From assembly GCA_964588175.1 (NCBI GenBank), contig CAZPNW010000120.1, forward strand, positions 1 through 23,414: a stretch of DNA of 23,414 bases. The letters run 5' to 3'. The DNA comes from JBAZTA01 sp964588175 (lineage in GTDB: Bacteria; Omnitrophota; Gorgyraeia; Gygaellales; Profunditerraquicolaceae). The notes below the pieces were generated by a model that was not told the origin of the DNA, ran no database searches, and saw only the letters and a program-made list of their open reading frames with translations. The number at the start of each line of letters is the position of its first letter. Position 1 is the first letter of the stretch. Both the position numbers and the translations under genes were made by a program. Below are positions 1 through 12,000 of the stretch, one piece after another.

Positions 1-3000
1 GTTTCCTCAACGGCCCGCGCGGCTCTGGTGACTGAACGAGATTGTCTCTGGGCGCGTGGAGTTTCTGTGGTTTGTTTAGCTTTAGGCTCGCTGGTTTTCG
101 CTGACCTAACCGCAGGAGCTGCCTGAGGAGCAACCGGCGCAGGCTGAGCCGCCGGAACAGCTTTAGCTGCAGGAGCTGTTTTAGATGCGGCCGGCACGGC
201 TTTAGGTTCATTTGATTGCTGAGCTTGATTCCCGCTTAAAAGCGTGCGGGAATGACGTGAGGGAGCAGCAGGCTTGGCTTTCGGCTCTTCAACCTTAACT
301 GAAGCTTCAAGAGAGATGATCAATTTCTGCCCTTCTTTAATACGATTCGGATTCTTACCGATGACCTTCTTATTGGCCTTATAGATAATCGGCCAGAGGT
401 CAGCATTACCTAATTCATTCTTGGCGATCTTGGATAAATTATCTTTATCCTTCACTTTATATTCTTTTACCTTCGGCTTCTCAGGAGCGGGCGCAACCAC
501 CTTTGCTTCGGCTGCAGCTTCAACCTTTACAGCCGGCGCTACTGCTTCATTCGCGCCAATCAATGACTGCCATACAGAAGCGAAGAAACGCCTTACCCTG
601 AATTCAAATTCAGCGACATTGCTCCAGAAATGGCTATATTCGCTAAATTCATGCACCACGACGCGGCCGAAATCTTCTTTTAATAACGCGGCTTCGACAT
701 ATAAGGTATTATCAATTACTGCCGCGCCAAAAACGCCTCTCTCCACATCAACGACTTTCACCGCACCGTTGAATTTAATTTCTTTACCCTGATTCGCGAA
801 GAATTTAGCAGCCTGCGCAAAGCCATCCTTAACGAGCTGGCCTTCAGCAGCAGCCACATCTCTTACTTTATTCTCAGCCGAATACTGCTTAAGCTGCGCT
901 TCAATTTGTTTTACATCAGCGCCGTAGAAAGCGTGATCTAATCTGCTTGTATTATTTTTAACTGATTGCATGGGCTTCGACTGTAAAGGTTTAATCTGCC
1001 TATCCTGAAGGTCTTTTCCTCTTATTTTTAACTCTTCCTGCAGGATATCTTTTTCTAATGCTCCGCGCTCGTTAAACTTAATGCCCAACTGGCGTTCCAG
1101 CTCAATGCGTTCGCCGACAAGGTCGTTTAATTTCTTCTGCTGTTTCTTTAACAGCTCTTCATATACAGCCTTAGCATCGTCTGATTGAGCGTTCCTGGCC
1201 TGCTTTTCGATCTCAGAAAGCTTCGCGTGCGCATCCTCTATCTCGAGTTTGACTTTTACGGCGTCTTTGGTGATCTTATCCGCGGCTTTATTGACTTTTT
1301 CCAGCTTCTTATTTAAACGATCGAGCTTCTTCGTCATCTCAACGCGGTATGTATCCATTACTTTGATAATATAATTATCCGCGGCGGCATTAGCGTAAAC
1401 GATCGCCCGCTCTCTGCCTAATCCTGCGGCTCTCTCCGGGCCCATTAAATACGATGCCAGGACCATCGCGATATCATTATTGAACCTATCCATTAAATAC
1501 CGGATATAGCGCGTGCCGCCCAAAATATTCTGGCGAGGATCAAAAGGATTTCTGACACCCATACCTGCGGCAGTGCCGGGCATTAACTGCATCAGGCCCA
1601 TAGCGCCTTTAGGAGACACCGCTCTCGGATTGCCTTGTGATTCTACGCCGATTATCGCGTCGATAAATATGGGATGAATATTATATTTCTGGGATGCTTC
1701 ATGTATGAAGGCGCGATACTGGGCATAAGTTAATATAGAGGCGTGCTGCTCATCTGCTTCCGCGGTAAGTATCTTCTGCGCGGGTTCAACCAGCAGTTTA
1801 TTGACCCTCTTTAACCAGTCATTGATGGCTGAGCGGGAAGGAACGGATAAACCGGCATCTTCCAGTGCTTTTTCCAATGAGGTTTTGGATTGCTTTAAGA
1901 GATTCTGCTTTTCCTGCGCGTTGCTGGTACGTTCTGCCTGGTTAAAGAAGATAATGCCCTGGGTATAAAGGGCCTCGCCTTCACCGGTAACTTTAGCAGC
2001 CGCGGGTTTGGCTGTTTCAAATGCTTTCTGCTCTACTTTTGTAGCGCCTTCTTCGAGCTTAACATTCTCAGCATGGGCCTTGCCGGAGGCGACAGGTAAT
2101 TCAGGAGTAACGACTTTACGCGCGGGCTCAACCAGCAACTTATTGACTTTCTTTAACCAATCTTTGATGGCTGAACGGGTAGAAACCGCGATTCCAGCAT
2201 CTTCCAGGGCCTTTTCCAACGCGGCCTTGGACTGTTTTAAGAGGTTCTGTTTTTCCTGCGCGTCGCTGGTACGTTCTGCCTGGCTCAAGAAGATAATACC
2301 CTGGGTATACTGGGCATCGCCTTCGCCGGTAACTTTGACAGCCGCAGGCGCGGCGGTTTCTGATTTCTTTTCTTCTGCTTTCGGTCGCTCTGCTCTTACT
2401 GCTTTGGATTTCTTCTCTGCTTTACGGGCATACGCTTCCTCAACCTTGACGTTCTCTTCATGCGATTTGCCTTGAGCCGCGGATATTTCATGCAGCAACA
2501 CGCGAACTAAGTCATAGTTCGGATTATTGAGAAGCGGACGTTCGATATAAATAAAGTTCACCTCGTATTTATATTCGATGGTCGCCCCGAAGGTAAGGGT
2601 ATTGGTATTGATCACTTTGATCACGAAGGGAGGCGCGCGGCTGTGCTTGCTCATTTTTTCAAATGCTTTTATTGCCTTATATACCACCGGCTTGATCATA
2701 CGTTCATCTTCAGGTAATGTGTTTAAGATCACCTGGCCTTTATTCTTATACATATCCAAAGTCACGCGCGCCTGCGCAGGCGCCATTCCTAAATACCCTC
2801 CGTCAACCGGAGGCTTGCCTTTCGCGGGAGCAGGAGTATTATCATTTAAGACCGAGCGCATAACACCCTCAACTGCCTGGGCGAAGAAGGTATCGTCTTT
2901 GAGGTCCATCGAAGCCATCGGGGTCATTGTCGTCATATGCAGAACCTGCATGAATAATTCCGTATAATCCATTTCTTTTGCCTGCGCCAGCGCCCTTAAT

Positions 3001-6000
3001 TCCTTATTTTCATAGACCGCTTTTAATACCGGCGCCATGCTGCCCAAGTGATACGCTTCGATAAGATAACGCTGCTTCTTCCATGCCTGTTCATGGGCCT
3101 TACCTTCATAGGAAGCGATCAACTCGCCCAACAAATTATTCCAATCGGCTTCATTGAAGTTCGCGCCGGCTATATCATTTCCGTAAACTTTATGGAATAT
3201 CTCAATACCTTTATATACCGTAGCATCGCGGCCGTTCAAATATCCGGCTTCTGCCAAGAGTTCGGTCAACAACTGAATATCCTTGGCGCCTGACCAAACC
3301 ACGTTGAACCAGCCGGTATCGGTGCTGCGGGCAGCGATCGCTTTGAGTTCTTTAATGCGAGTTTCTTTCAAAGCGTTCTGCATGCTTTCGATCAATTCCA
3401 CGGTCTTAACGAGCGCTTCTTTTGCCTCAGCGATTTGAGCTTTGCGCCCGGCGTCCTGCGCCGCCGACTTATCACCTTCAAGCGCGGCTAACTTAGATTC
3501 CAAATCGTAGAGGTCCTGGCGGCCCAACGCCATCTTTAATTCCTTTAAGGCTTTTTCTTCCTGGGCGCTGCGGTTTGCTTTTGCTTCCAAGTCTTTTAAG
3601 GCCTTACGATTCTGCTTTTCAGTGTGATCAGCATCTATCTTTAATAATTTTATCTTATTCTGAGCCAAAATTTCTTTTTCCGCGTCAGTCAAGTCTTTCT
3701 TGGCGCTCAAGGCCTCAACAACATCCATCGCTTCCTGGACCTGTTTCTTTTCATCCGCGTTAAAACGCGACATAATTTCCTGTTTTACTTTTACTTCTTC
3801 AAGGCTTCCCTCGCCGCCTATGGCATGATATAAGCTATTAGCGAGATCAAGCCCGAAGACATTCTTGAGTATGCCGGTATTCACATGGTCGCCCCAGGCG
3901 ATAACGCCGTATCTATCTTCCAAGGCGTGCGCCCAGTTGCTGGCGATGTTGCCGATAGTGCTAACAACCACGTTCGGATACTGCGCTAAATAATCCGCGC
4001 CCTGGATAACGCCGTTGATTTCCGCGCCGATGGTATAGACATAGATAAAGCTGGTATAGAACCCTAAGCCTTCCTTAGCCGCGAAATCGACTAATTTATT
4101 GACTGATTTCTTTTGACGCTCTTTATTCCAGACGTAGGGATAAAGAACAACCAACACCGGCAGAAGAGGAATAAAGACTGTTAAAGTAACTATTGAAGGA
4201 ATAGCATAATATGTAAACCAATATCCCAGTTTCCCGAAACTATTCTTCTTTTCTAACGCCACTCCATTATTGCTCATGTTTTCCTGCAATAATACCTTTA
4301 AGTTCGGCCTGCCGGAGGCATTGACGATGCCCTTTTCCAGCATAGCTTTGATATTGCTTTCAAGCATTGCTCTCGTATTCAATTTCTGGCCAAGGGAAAT
4401 CCTCAGATTCTCGCTCTCCTGCAGCGTTAACCCGGCAACAGTGAGGCGTTCTTCTATTGCCTTGATCTCATTATTTATATTCTCATAGAGGTCATAAATG
4501 CCGGTGATGCTTGCCGGCATGCCCGGGTGGCGTATGCCAACCAAAGCATCGGTAAAGACGTTACGAACCCTCTTCCATTCCAGGTATCTAAAACCATAGA
4601 CCAGGAATACCGTATGCAATAATTCAACGACCTTATGAGGCAGATGTAAACGGGTGAACTCATTCTGCAGCACTTCTGATGAGAAGACTGACGCGTCCAT
4701 TAATCCCGGGATGAATTTCGCCATGACCACCGGGACGACTATAGAACCTAAGATGATCACTGAGATCCTGTTCTTGAAGAAAAGAAGGACCGCTGCTGCT
4801 AACGGGAAACGATGCGACATCTTCGCGGTAAAAAGATCATAGCGATACCGCATAGTCATCCCTTGCGCCAACTCAAGCTTATATCGCGTCACTTCTTTAT
4901 CGATATCGGCAATAGTCAGAGGCCGCTTACCCACGGCGAATTGCTGCGCTACTTTAGATAGATCCCCGCTCAGATACGCCGCCAATAGATCATTTTCCGC
5001 GGTCTTGCGGGTCAAAGAATTATAGAAGAACCAATAGGTAGCGCTGATCAAAATACGCGAAAATACCGTATAAAGAGCGCTGAACTTCACAATATCCAAC
5101 AAAGCTGCCGCGGGGCCGAAATAGCCGATCGTCATAAAACTAACGAATAATCCGATAGTGAGTATCAATCCTTTGCCGGTAAAAGTTTTCGCGAGTTCAT
5201 GAATAATGCCTTTTTCCGCTGGTTTATAATTATGCTGGGTTAAATATGAGACGGCCAATTCAATCGCGCCGCGGTCAGGATGAGCGCTTAATTCCGCATG
5301 GCGCGTTTTACCTATAATCTCTTTTATGCTGTAATGTAATAACGCGTCTTTACCGTTGTAGACCCTCTTAAGATTATGGAATACCAAGTATGAATACGAA
5401 AGGAATACACCACCAACCAGGACCAGGCTTGCGACCCAACCGGCCAATTGCAGCTTTGCTGCAAAAGTGAGGGCGGCAGTTGCTTTTGCCATAAGCCCGA
5501 TCTGAAGAGCGATCCCCGGAAGTAAGCCGGCAGTAAAATATGCCACTGCCGCGATGATAACGATCTTATATCCTTTATGCGCCCCAAAATTCTTGACGAA
5601 GGTTACTGTATTCGACCAACCTCTCACCACCGCGCCCACAATCTTGTCCATTATCGCGCTGGAGGATGCCTTAACCCAACCCTGTCCTTCGGCTACATAG
5701 ACGGTAGGTAATACCAATTCTCCCTTAACATCCGCGGGAATACGATTTATCAGATTGATATAGTTATCACCGTCAATATATTCGGTAGGTGCTATTTCAG
5801 TCACGTTGCTCTTGGCATAGACTACCTCAACGCCTGCCACCGCGGGTATCGAACCCGCATCCGGATTGCAAACCACCACCGCTAATTTATTGATACCCTT
5901 ATTCGCGGCTAAGAATTCGATGTAGTGATTAAGCTCCAGGCCGCGGGCCTCTTCAGCAACAATACCGTCAACTACCTTACCATGGGCAAATATAGCCGGG

Positions 6001-9000
6001 CCGTTGTAAGCTTTAAACTCTGAAACTGAAGTTAGATCATTGCCTTTCTCTGCGTTGCCCAGGATAAGCCTGATATCAGGAGTATAATATACCGCGCCTG
6101 CCAAAATATCCCTTGCGTCAGCCCGCATCATCTCGTTTTTATCCATTTCGAAGATCGGGAACTGCTTTCCGAAACGCCCTGCCAGGCGATAGATAAGGCT
6201 TGAAATAAGCGGTATCGCCAAGCTCTCCCTGATATGCTTGATAACAATACTTCCTCTGCCCGCCACCAACGCGCCATAAGACATTTCCTGTTTCATGGGG
6301 CTTGAGGAATTTACCAAAGCCTTATTCATGATCATAATAAACAACTCATTATCATTAAGTATTTTAGTAAACTCTTGCTCTAAGGCATTAACTGCAGACG
6401 TATCGATCGTGACGAGACCCTGATCATCCGGGATTATTCTCCCTTGATAATATTTCTCGCCATAAATTGCGCGTAATTCCCGCAATTCTTCCTGCGTTAA
6501 GATCACGCCTTCCTCGCTTCTATACACTCCATCAGCAAGCTCTCCATAAGCAGGATACGCGTCAACTAACAATTCCCTCTTTAAAACAGCGTCGAAAGTA
6601 ACGACATAGAAATGGACCGCCACCTCAACTTTTCGCGATCGCTCTTCATACGTTTCGGTATCGATCCTGATCTCAACGGCTTGAGATGGATTAATACGGT
6701 TTAAGAGCATCTTTAAGACTACCGCATGCGATAAACAAGCGCCGCCTCTATTTACCTCTCGGGTAAATAATCTGGCATGCCTGATCATACTATAATAAAA
6801 CTCTTTTCTTTCTAAGACGGATATCGCGCTCGATGACTGCTCATTCGGAGAAGTAAATACTAATTTACCTCCGCTCAATACCTTTTTGAATACCTCTTCC
6901 TGGTTGAGCTGCGCTTTAAACTCTGATAATATCTCCAACGCTGCCCTGCCGTTCGGCCTTGATAAGGAAGCCGCGAGGGCGATCCAAGATTCGATCAACC
7001 CGAAGCTCATCACAATGTTCTCAGCCCCGGTTAACCCCATATTTCTTACCATTAACGCTATTAAATTCTTGGCAATAACGATTTTTTCTGCGGGAATATC
7101 CTGCGGCAATACGGCTTCCAGAAGTTCAGTCACAATGTCAAATCTTCCTTCGCCGCAGACGCCGCGCGTAGCGGAGAAATTGATCTCGATCATTCTCCTG
7201 GCATCATCAATAGTAGTAACCGGCAGCCGGGAGCTTCTTCTAGTGGCAATATATTTTTCCGGGATATGAGCAAGCAAGAAATCGCCAGTGATCTTCTGGT
7301 TTGATGCGCTCATCGGGCTAGAAGACCTTCGAGAGACAATAGTTCCTTCCCTTGTATAACTCAGCGCCTCTTGAGGAGCGAATACCGCCGTTGTAATATC
7401 ATTTTTCCTCATCGGCAGGGATTTAAGCACATACTCAACGTCGCCTTGCGCAAGCTGCGCGCGAAGCATCTCGATCAACTCTACTGTTTCTTTCTGGTCA
7501 TGGCCGGTGATCGTAATAGTGACCTTGCCTTCTTCAAGGGTCAATTTCACTTTCTTGCCGTTCTCTAAGTTTTCGCCTTCTAACCAGTAAGTCCTTTCTT
7601 CTTTAACCGCTACTCTTACAGCCTGAGCCTTCAATACCTTGATGATCTCCTGCGCTTCCCGGCTCCAGGTGACTTTGTCCTGCATCGGGCTTGAGGAGAA
7701 TCGACCGCCCACCAGCGCCCCGAGCGGGCTGGAAGCTTGAACCGCAAAGATATTCTTAGCTTTTAAGAGTTCCTCTAAATAAAGGGCGGTCCAAGCGTAC
7801 ACAACTGCCTGACGAGGATCAGAACCTTTGCCGGTCGCGTATTTCTTAAACGGCTTTTTATGTAAATTATCGAAGATCTTCTTGCCGAACGGAGTAGAGG
7901 TATAGCTGGCCGCGATGATCAGCTTCTCATCTTCCGTCCAATCTCCGGAATTCTTTTTATGAGTATTCAAGCCATAATTCTTGCCATCCTGAGCCAATTT
8001 ATCCAAGTATTTCGCGCATGCCTCAATATTAACCTTGTTATCTTTAATTAATAACAAGGCTATATTAAGATCAAACATCTTTTGAGTTTCTTGAGGATAC
8101 AGACCGCGATAGGTGCTCGGCTTTACCTGCGTTAGACCAACCGACGGATCCCTGCCCAGCAATACCGCGATAAGATCAGTTTGTTTCTCGAACGGATGCA
8201 TATCCAGATATTCTTCTATTACTATCGCCCCTAAGAATTCAGGATTGAGCTTATACTGCCTGCTCAATTTGATGATAGTGTCTTTATTTTCCTCGATACG
8301 GCGTAAGCCCTTCTCTAACTTGACGACCATTGCCGCCTTCTGGTCGTCCATAGAGGTCTTATCCATACCGAACAATTTGCATACCTTGATAATAAAAGAC
8401 CGTACCGCTTTATCTTTCTTATAAATATCATGCTGCATAAAAACATCCGCCTCTTTCCACCAGTCAGATACATCTTCACCCATCCTGGTGATAACAGCGA
8501 ATTTGACCATCATGAAGACGAGGACCGCGACTACCGCCGTCTTAAGCCATTTTCGGATCGTTCCTTTACTGCGTGACGGCTTCTGCTGATACTTCTTTAA
8601 ATAAGACCTTTGATCGGAATAATCTCTGATCGGCGAGCTTGATTGTGTAGTAATGGAGGCCCTAACAGCGTATCGGGTCAGGACGCCCTGGAGGTTTTTG
8701 GGCATTGGCTGAAGGGCCTCCATTACACAAGCCGCAGGCACTAATCCTGCCACGGGTAATGCCTGCTGCTTGGTGAAATTAGAATAAAGGTTTGTTTGCG
8801 CGGTATGTCGGTATATGGTTGTAAGCTGAGATCGCCCGTTTGCGAATAATCTCAGAAGTTTCGACATCAAGCTCTTTCCAAGCTTCACCGGTGCGCTGCT
8901 TGACAACGCCATTGATAAGGAAGCTTGCGACTCTGCCTGAGCCGTTAACACGCGCTGTTCCAAAGATCGCATCACCTGTTGAATCGATGACAAAATGCGT

Positions 9001-12000
9001 GAATTCGAGTTCGGAGTATTGTTTACACATTTGACACCCCCTAAGTTTTTGAAAGTTGTAATGAGGGCCCCAGCAAGTCGGGTCAGGACGCCCTGGAGGT
9101 TTTGGGCAAATGCGAGACCCTCATTAACAACTTCAGCCGCAAATTCTCCTAATATACCTGCCACGGTAAGTATCAGGATACGCGGCTTTTCAAATTTATT
9201 GGTTAATAATGTATGAACGATCGATTTGGTCTGGTTATAAGCGGAAACAATGGAGCGGGAGAAAGTAACGACGATTGCGCCAAATGAAGGCGGCGCGCGG
9301 TTTGCAATAGAGAACGCGTTGAAAGAAAGGATAGGATTGCTGCTGGAAACTACTGAGCTGCCGTTTAATCCGGGTTCTTCAATAACGACTATTGCCTGAG
9401 AAGGCTCTGTGGGATCTTGAGAATAAATTTTTGAGTAAGGCGCCGGAGGGCCACGATTATTCTGAAGAGGTAACTGCTTCGATACAGGGCTGGTTGCTGC
9501 TACTGGGGTGAGGTTACCAATAACGGTGATTCCCGGTAACCCGATTCTTTCTGGCGCGCCATTTGATTTATCAGAATTATTACTACCTCTAAATAAGACG
9601 TTCGCCGCTTTGGGCGCACCTTTAGAACCTTCTCTTTTGGCATTATTTGCTTTGCCGCGGGATGCTAAACGTTCATTCCGGGCATCTTCACTATCTTCCC
9701 CGGACGTACCTCTCGAACCTCCAATTTCTCCATATTTCAAGAAATCGGCTGCTCTTTCTACACCATCCATGAAGCTTCTACGTACGAAGCTCAGGACCTG
9801 CTTTGTTGCACCTGCAACTACTGATCCTTTATTACCTACTAAACTACCTACTGCTTGTACTGCATTCTTGACTGAGCCAGCGACACTGTTGATCAACCCG
9901 GTTGCCTTTACTTCTTTACTGCCTTCTTCGACTAACTTTCCTGCTACTATCGCGCCTTTTTCGGACGCACTTCTCGAACCCCTGGTTTCGATAAAAGCTA
10001 CATCTCGAGAACCAGTCAAACTTTCACTTAACGACGTTTGAACTACTGCACCAACAACTGCTGTACTGACTACTGCTGCAATACTAAGAACATCTGCAAT
10101 ACTTGCTATGTGCGCTCCACTTTCTAGTGCCACGGCGAGGAGTTGCGCAACTCCAGCCGCGTAGCTTCTGTTACCGATGCCGCCAAAATACTGGGTTCCG
10201 AATGATGACATTATGAATGTAAGGGCTCCCGGAACGACCGCAGTCATATATGACTGTCTCCTGACTAAGCCTGAAGAGGCAGACAACGCGCCCTGCTGGC
10301 TTAAGAGGCCGCCGACAAGGCTGCCCAGTAACCCATTCACGCTTATAGGACTCGTAGTAGGAATAAGAGGTAATGGAACTTGACGGCTCTGGCCACGATC
10401 TTGGCCGCCCTGGCCTGCGGGTGAAGATGAATTACCTGAATTCGGCAGGCCTGAAGGAGACATTGTGTTGCCATGGTACGCCTGGAATTTCTGAAAAGCA
10501 CCGGCATTCATGATGGAAGAAGAAGCAGTTAAAACCTGCGCCCTGAACGCCTTGATCACCGGCATTTGGTTATTAAACGCTACTGCCTCGCCATATTCGC
10601 CATACCGTGGATGAGGATTGCCGGAGAATCCCTTAGGGATCTGTTGCCAGTACTCAAATGCCGGCTTTAACACAGCAGACGGAACATTCACGCCTACCGC
10701 CCTGACGCCAAAACGAGTAACCCGCGTATGCAGGCTCTGTATTGAAGCGATCCACACCCTGCCTTGCGCGTCAACATTGAATAAATACTGGACTTCTTTA
10801 TTAGAAGAAAGTATCCTGTATGCCTTAATCTGGCCGTAAATATCATTCGACCCTTCTTCTATGCTCTGCAGGCCGTTGGCAAAATCAGGTTCATAGCCCG
10901 GGACAAATTCTAAAGATGCCGGATCATTCGCGCTGGTAAATCGCGCGATCGGCTGGCCATTATTGACTTTTTCGCCTTTCTCCTTAAATCTAATGATCGT
11001 ATGTTTGAATTGTGAAGGCGCATCATATCCGCCTTCCTGTAAGACATTGTAGAAGACATCTTTCTTGGCCAAGCCGCCGTTGGCAAGCCCATGCTGGTAC
11101 ATACTTTCCACAGCAGCCTGCAATTCAAGCGGGACATCGGTTGAATCTTCGCCCATCCCCTTACCGATCCAGCCGTTCATGCCATGGTGAGAAGCGATCC
11201 TCCAGATATTCTGTGAATTGCTCTTATAGACCATCCTGACGAATAACTCGTTCTTTCCGGTCTCAGGGCTTACGCGCGATAAGAACAACACGAAATACGG
11301 CCTGCCATTAGGAGATACGCACGCCTCGGAGAAATAATAAGTAGAACCGTTCAACTGCACTTTATGTTCAGGGACAATACCTATGCGTGATAATTCCTGG
11401 ATATCGATATTGCCGTCTTCCCGGATGACATCTGCTGAGCCAATAACCTGCCCAAATTCTCCGGGAGTCACCGCTACAGGAGCAAAATTTCCCTGGACGC
11501 CATTCTTAACTTTAACCAAATCCTGGGCTATTTGGGCCACTGCCTGGTCTTCAGGGGTATTCACAACTTCAGGGGCAGCCTGCGGCTGGACAGCAAGAGC
11601 TATCTTTTGAATGATCTTTTGGCGTATGGCATCAATCGCCTGAGCGTGGACTTCACTCATATAAGCTTTATATTCTTCTAATACTAACAGGTAGGCTTTT
11701 GCCTGTTCCAAACGGTCCTCAGGAGAAAAAGAAACATTTTCTGAATCTAAAATAAAATTGATCCTATTAATAATACGGTCGATCCGGGCGGGGACAACTT
11801 CTTCTGCTGCCTGCTCTTTGGTCATACCGCTTAATCTGATGACAGAAACATTAGTCCCGGTCAATTCAACCTGTTTCCTGGAATTCTCAGCCGCTCCCTT
11901 CGTCGGCTCTCCGGTCACGTCGTTAACGCCGACAAATGTCACAATATCTTCTCCTGGGTCGACGCCACGGGATATCTTCACTACTTTCAGGTATCTCGGC

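Noticed and set aside
421..792. Plus-strand open frames throughout the window (for example 421-792, 2008-2475, 9508-10041, 17593-17961)
   Set aside because: Most lie in one fixed register opposite the minus-strand giant frame, have low-complexity Ser/Ala/Thr/Leu-rich peptides and lack ribosome-binding sites; they are antisense shadows.
1775..2458. CRISPR or other short-repeat array
   Set aside because: The repeats are two 342-bp coding units with protein-level conservation, with no short direct repeats and spacers.
8651..8726. Rho-independent terminator at the end of the small gene
   Set aside because: The hairpin is long with a large conserved loop and is not followed by a T run on either strand, so it does not have terminator form.
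9078..9108. Known riboswitch or SRP RNA suggested by GGGTCAGGAC
   Set aside because: The short match to guanidine-III or 4.5S RNA motifs is not accompanied by the rest of either structure; the element is better left as an undescribed palindromic repeat.
8643..9133. Integron-type attC sites flanking a gene cassette
   Set aside because: The 5' and 3' ends of the hairpins do not carry the RYYYAAC...GTTRRRY core sites in the right order, the conserved part is the loop side rather than the ends, and no integrase is present.
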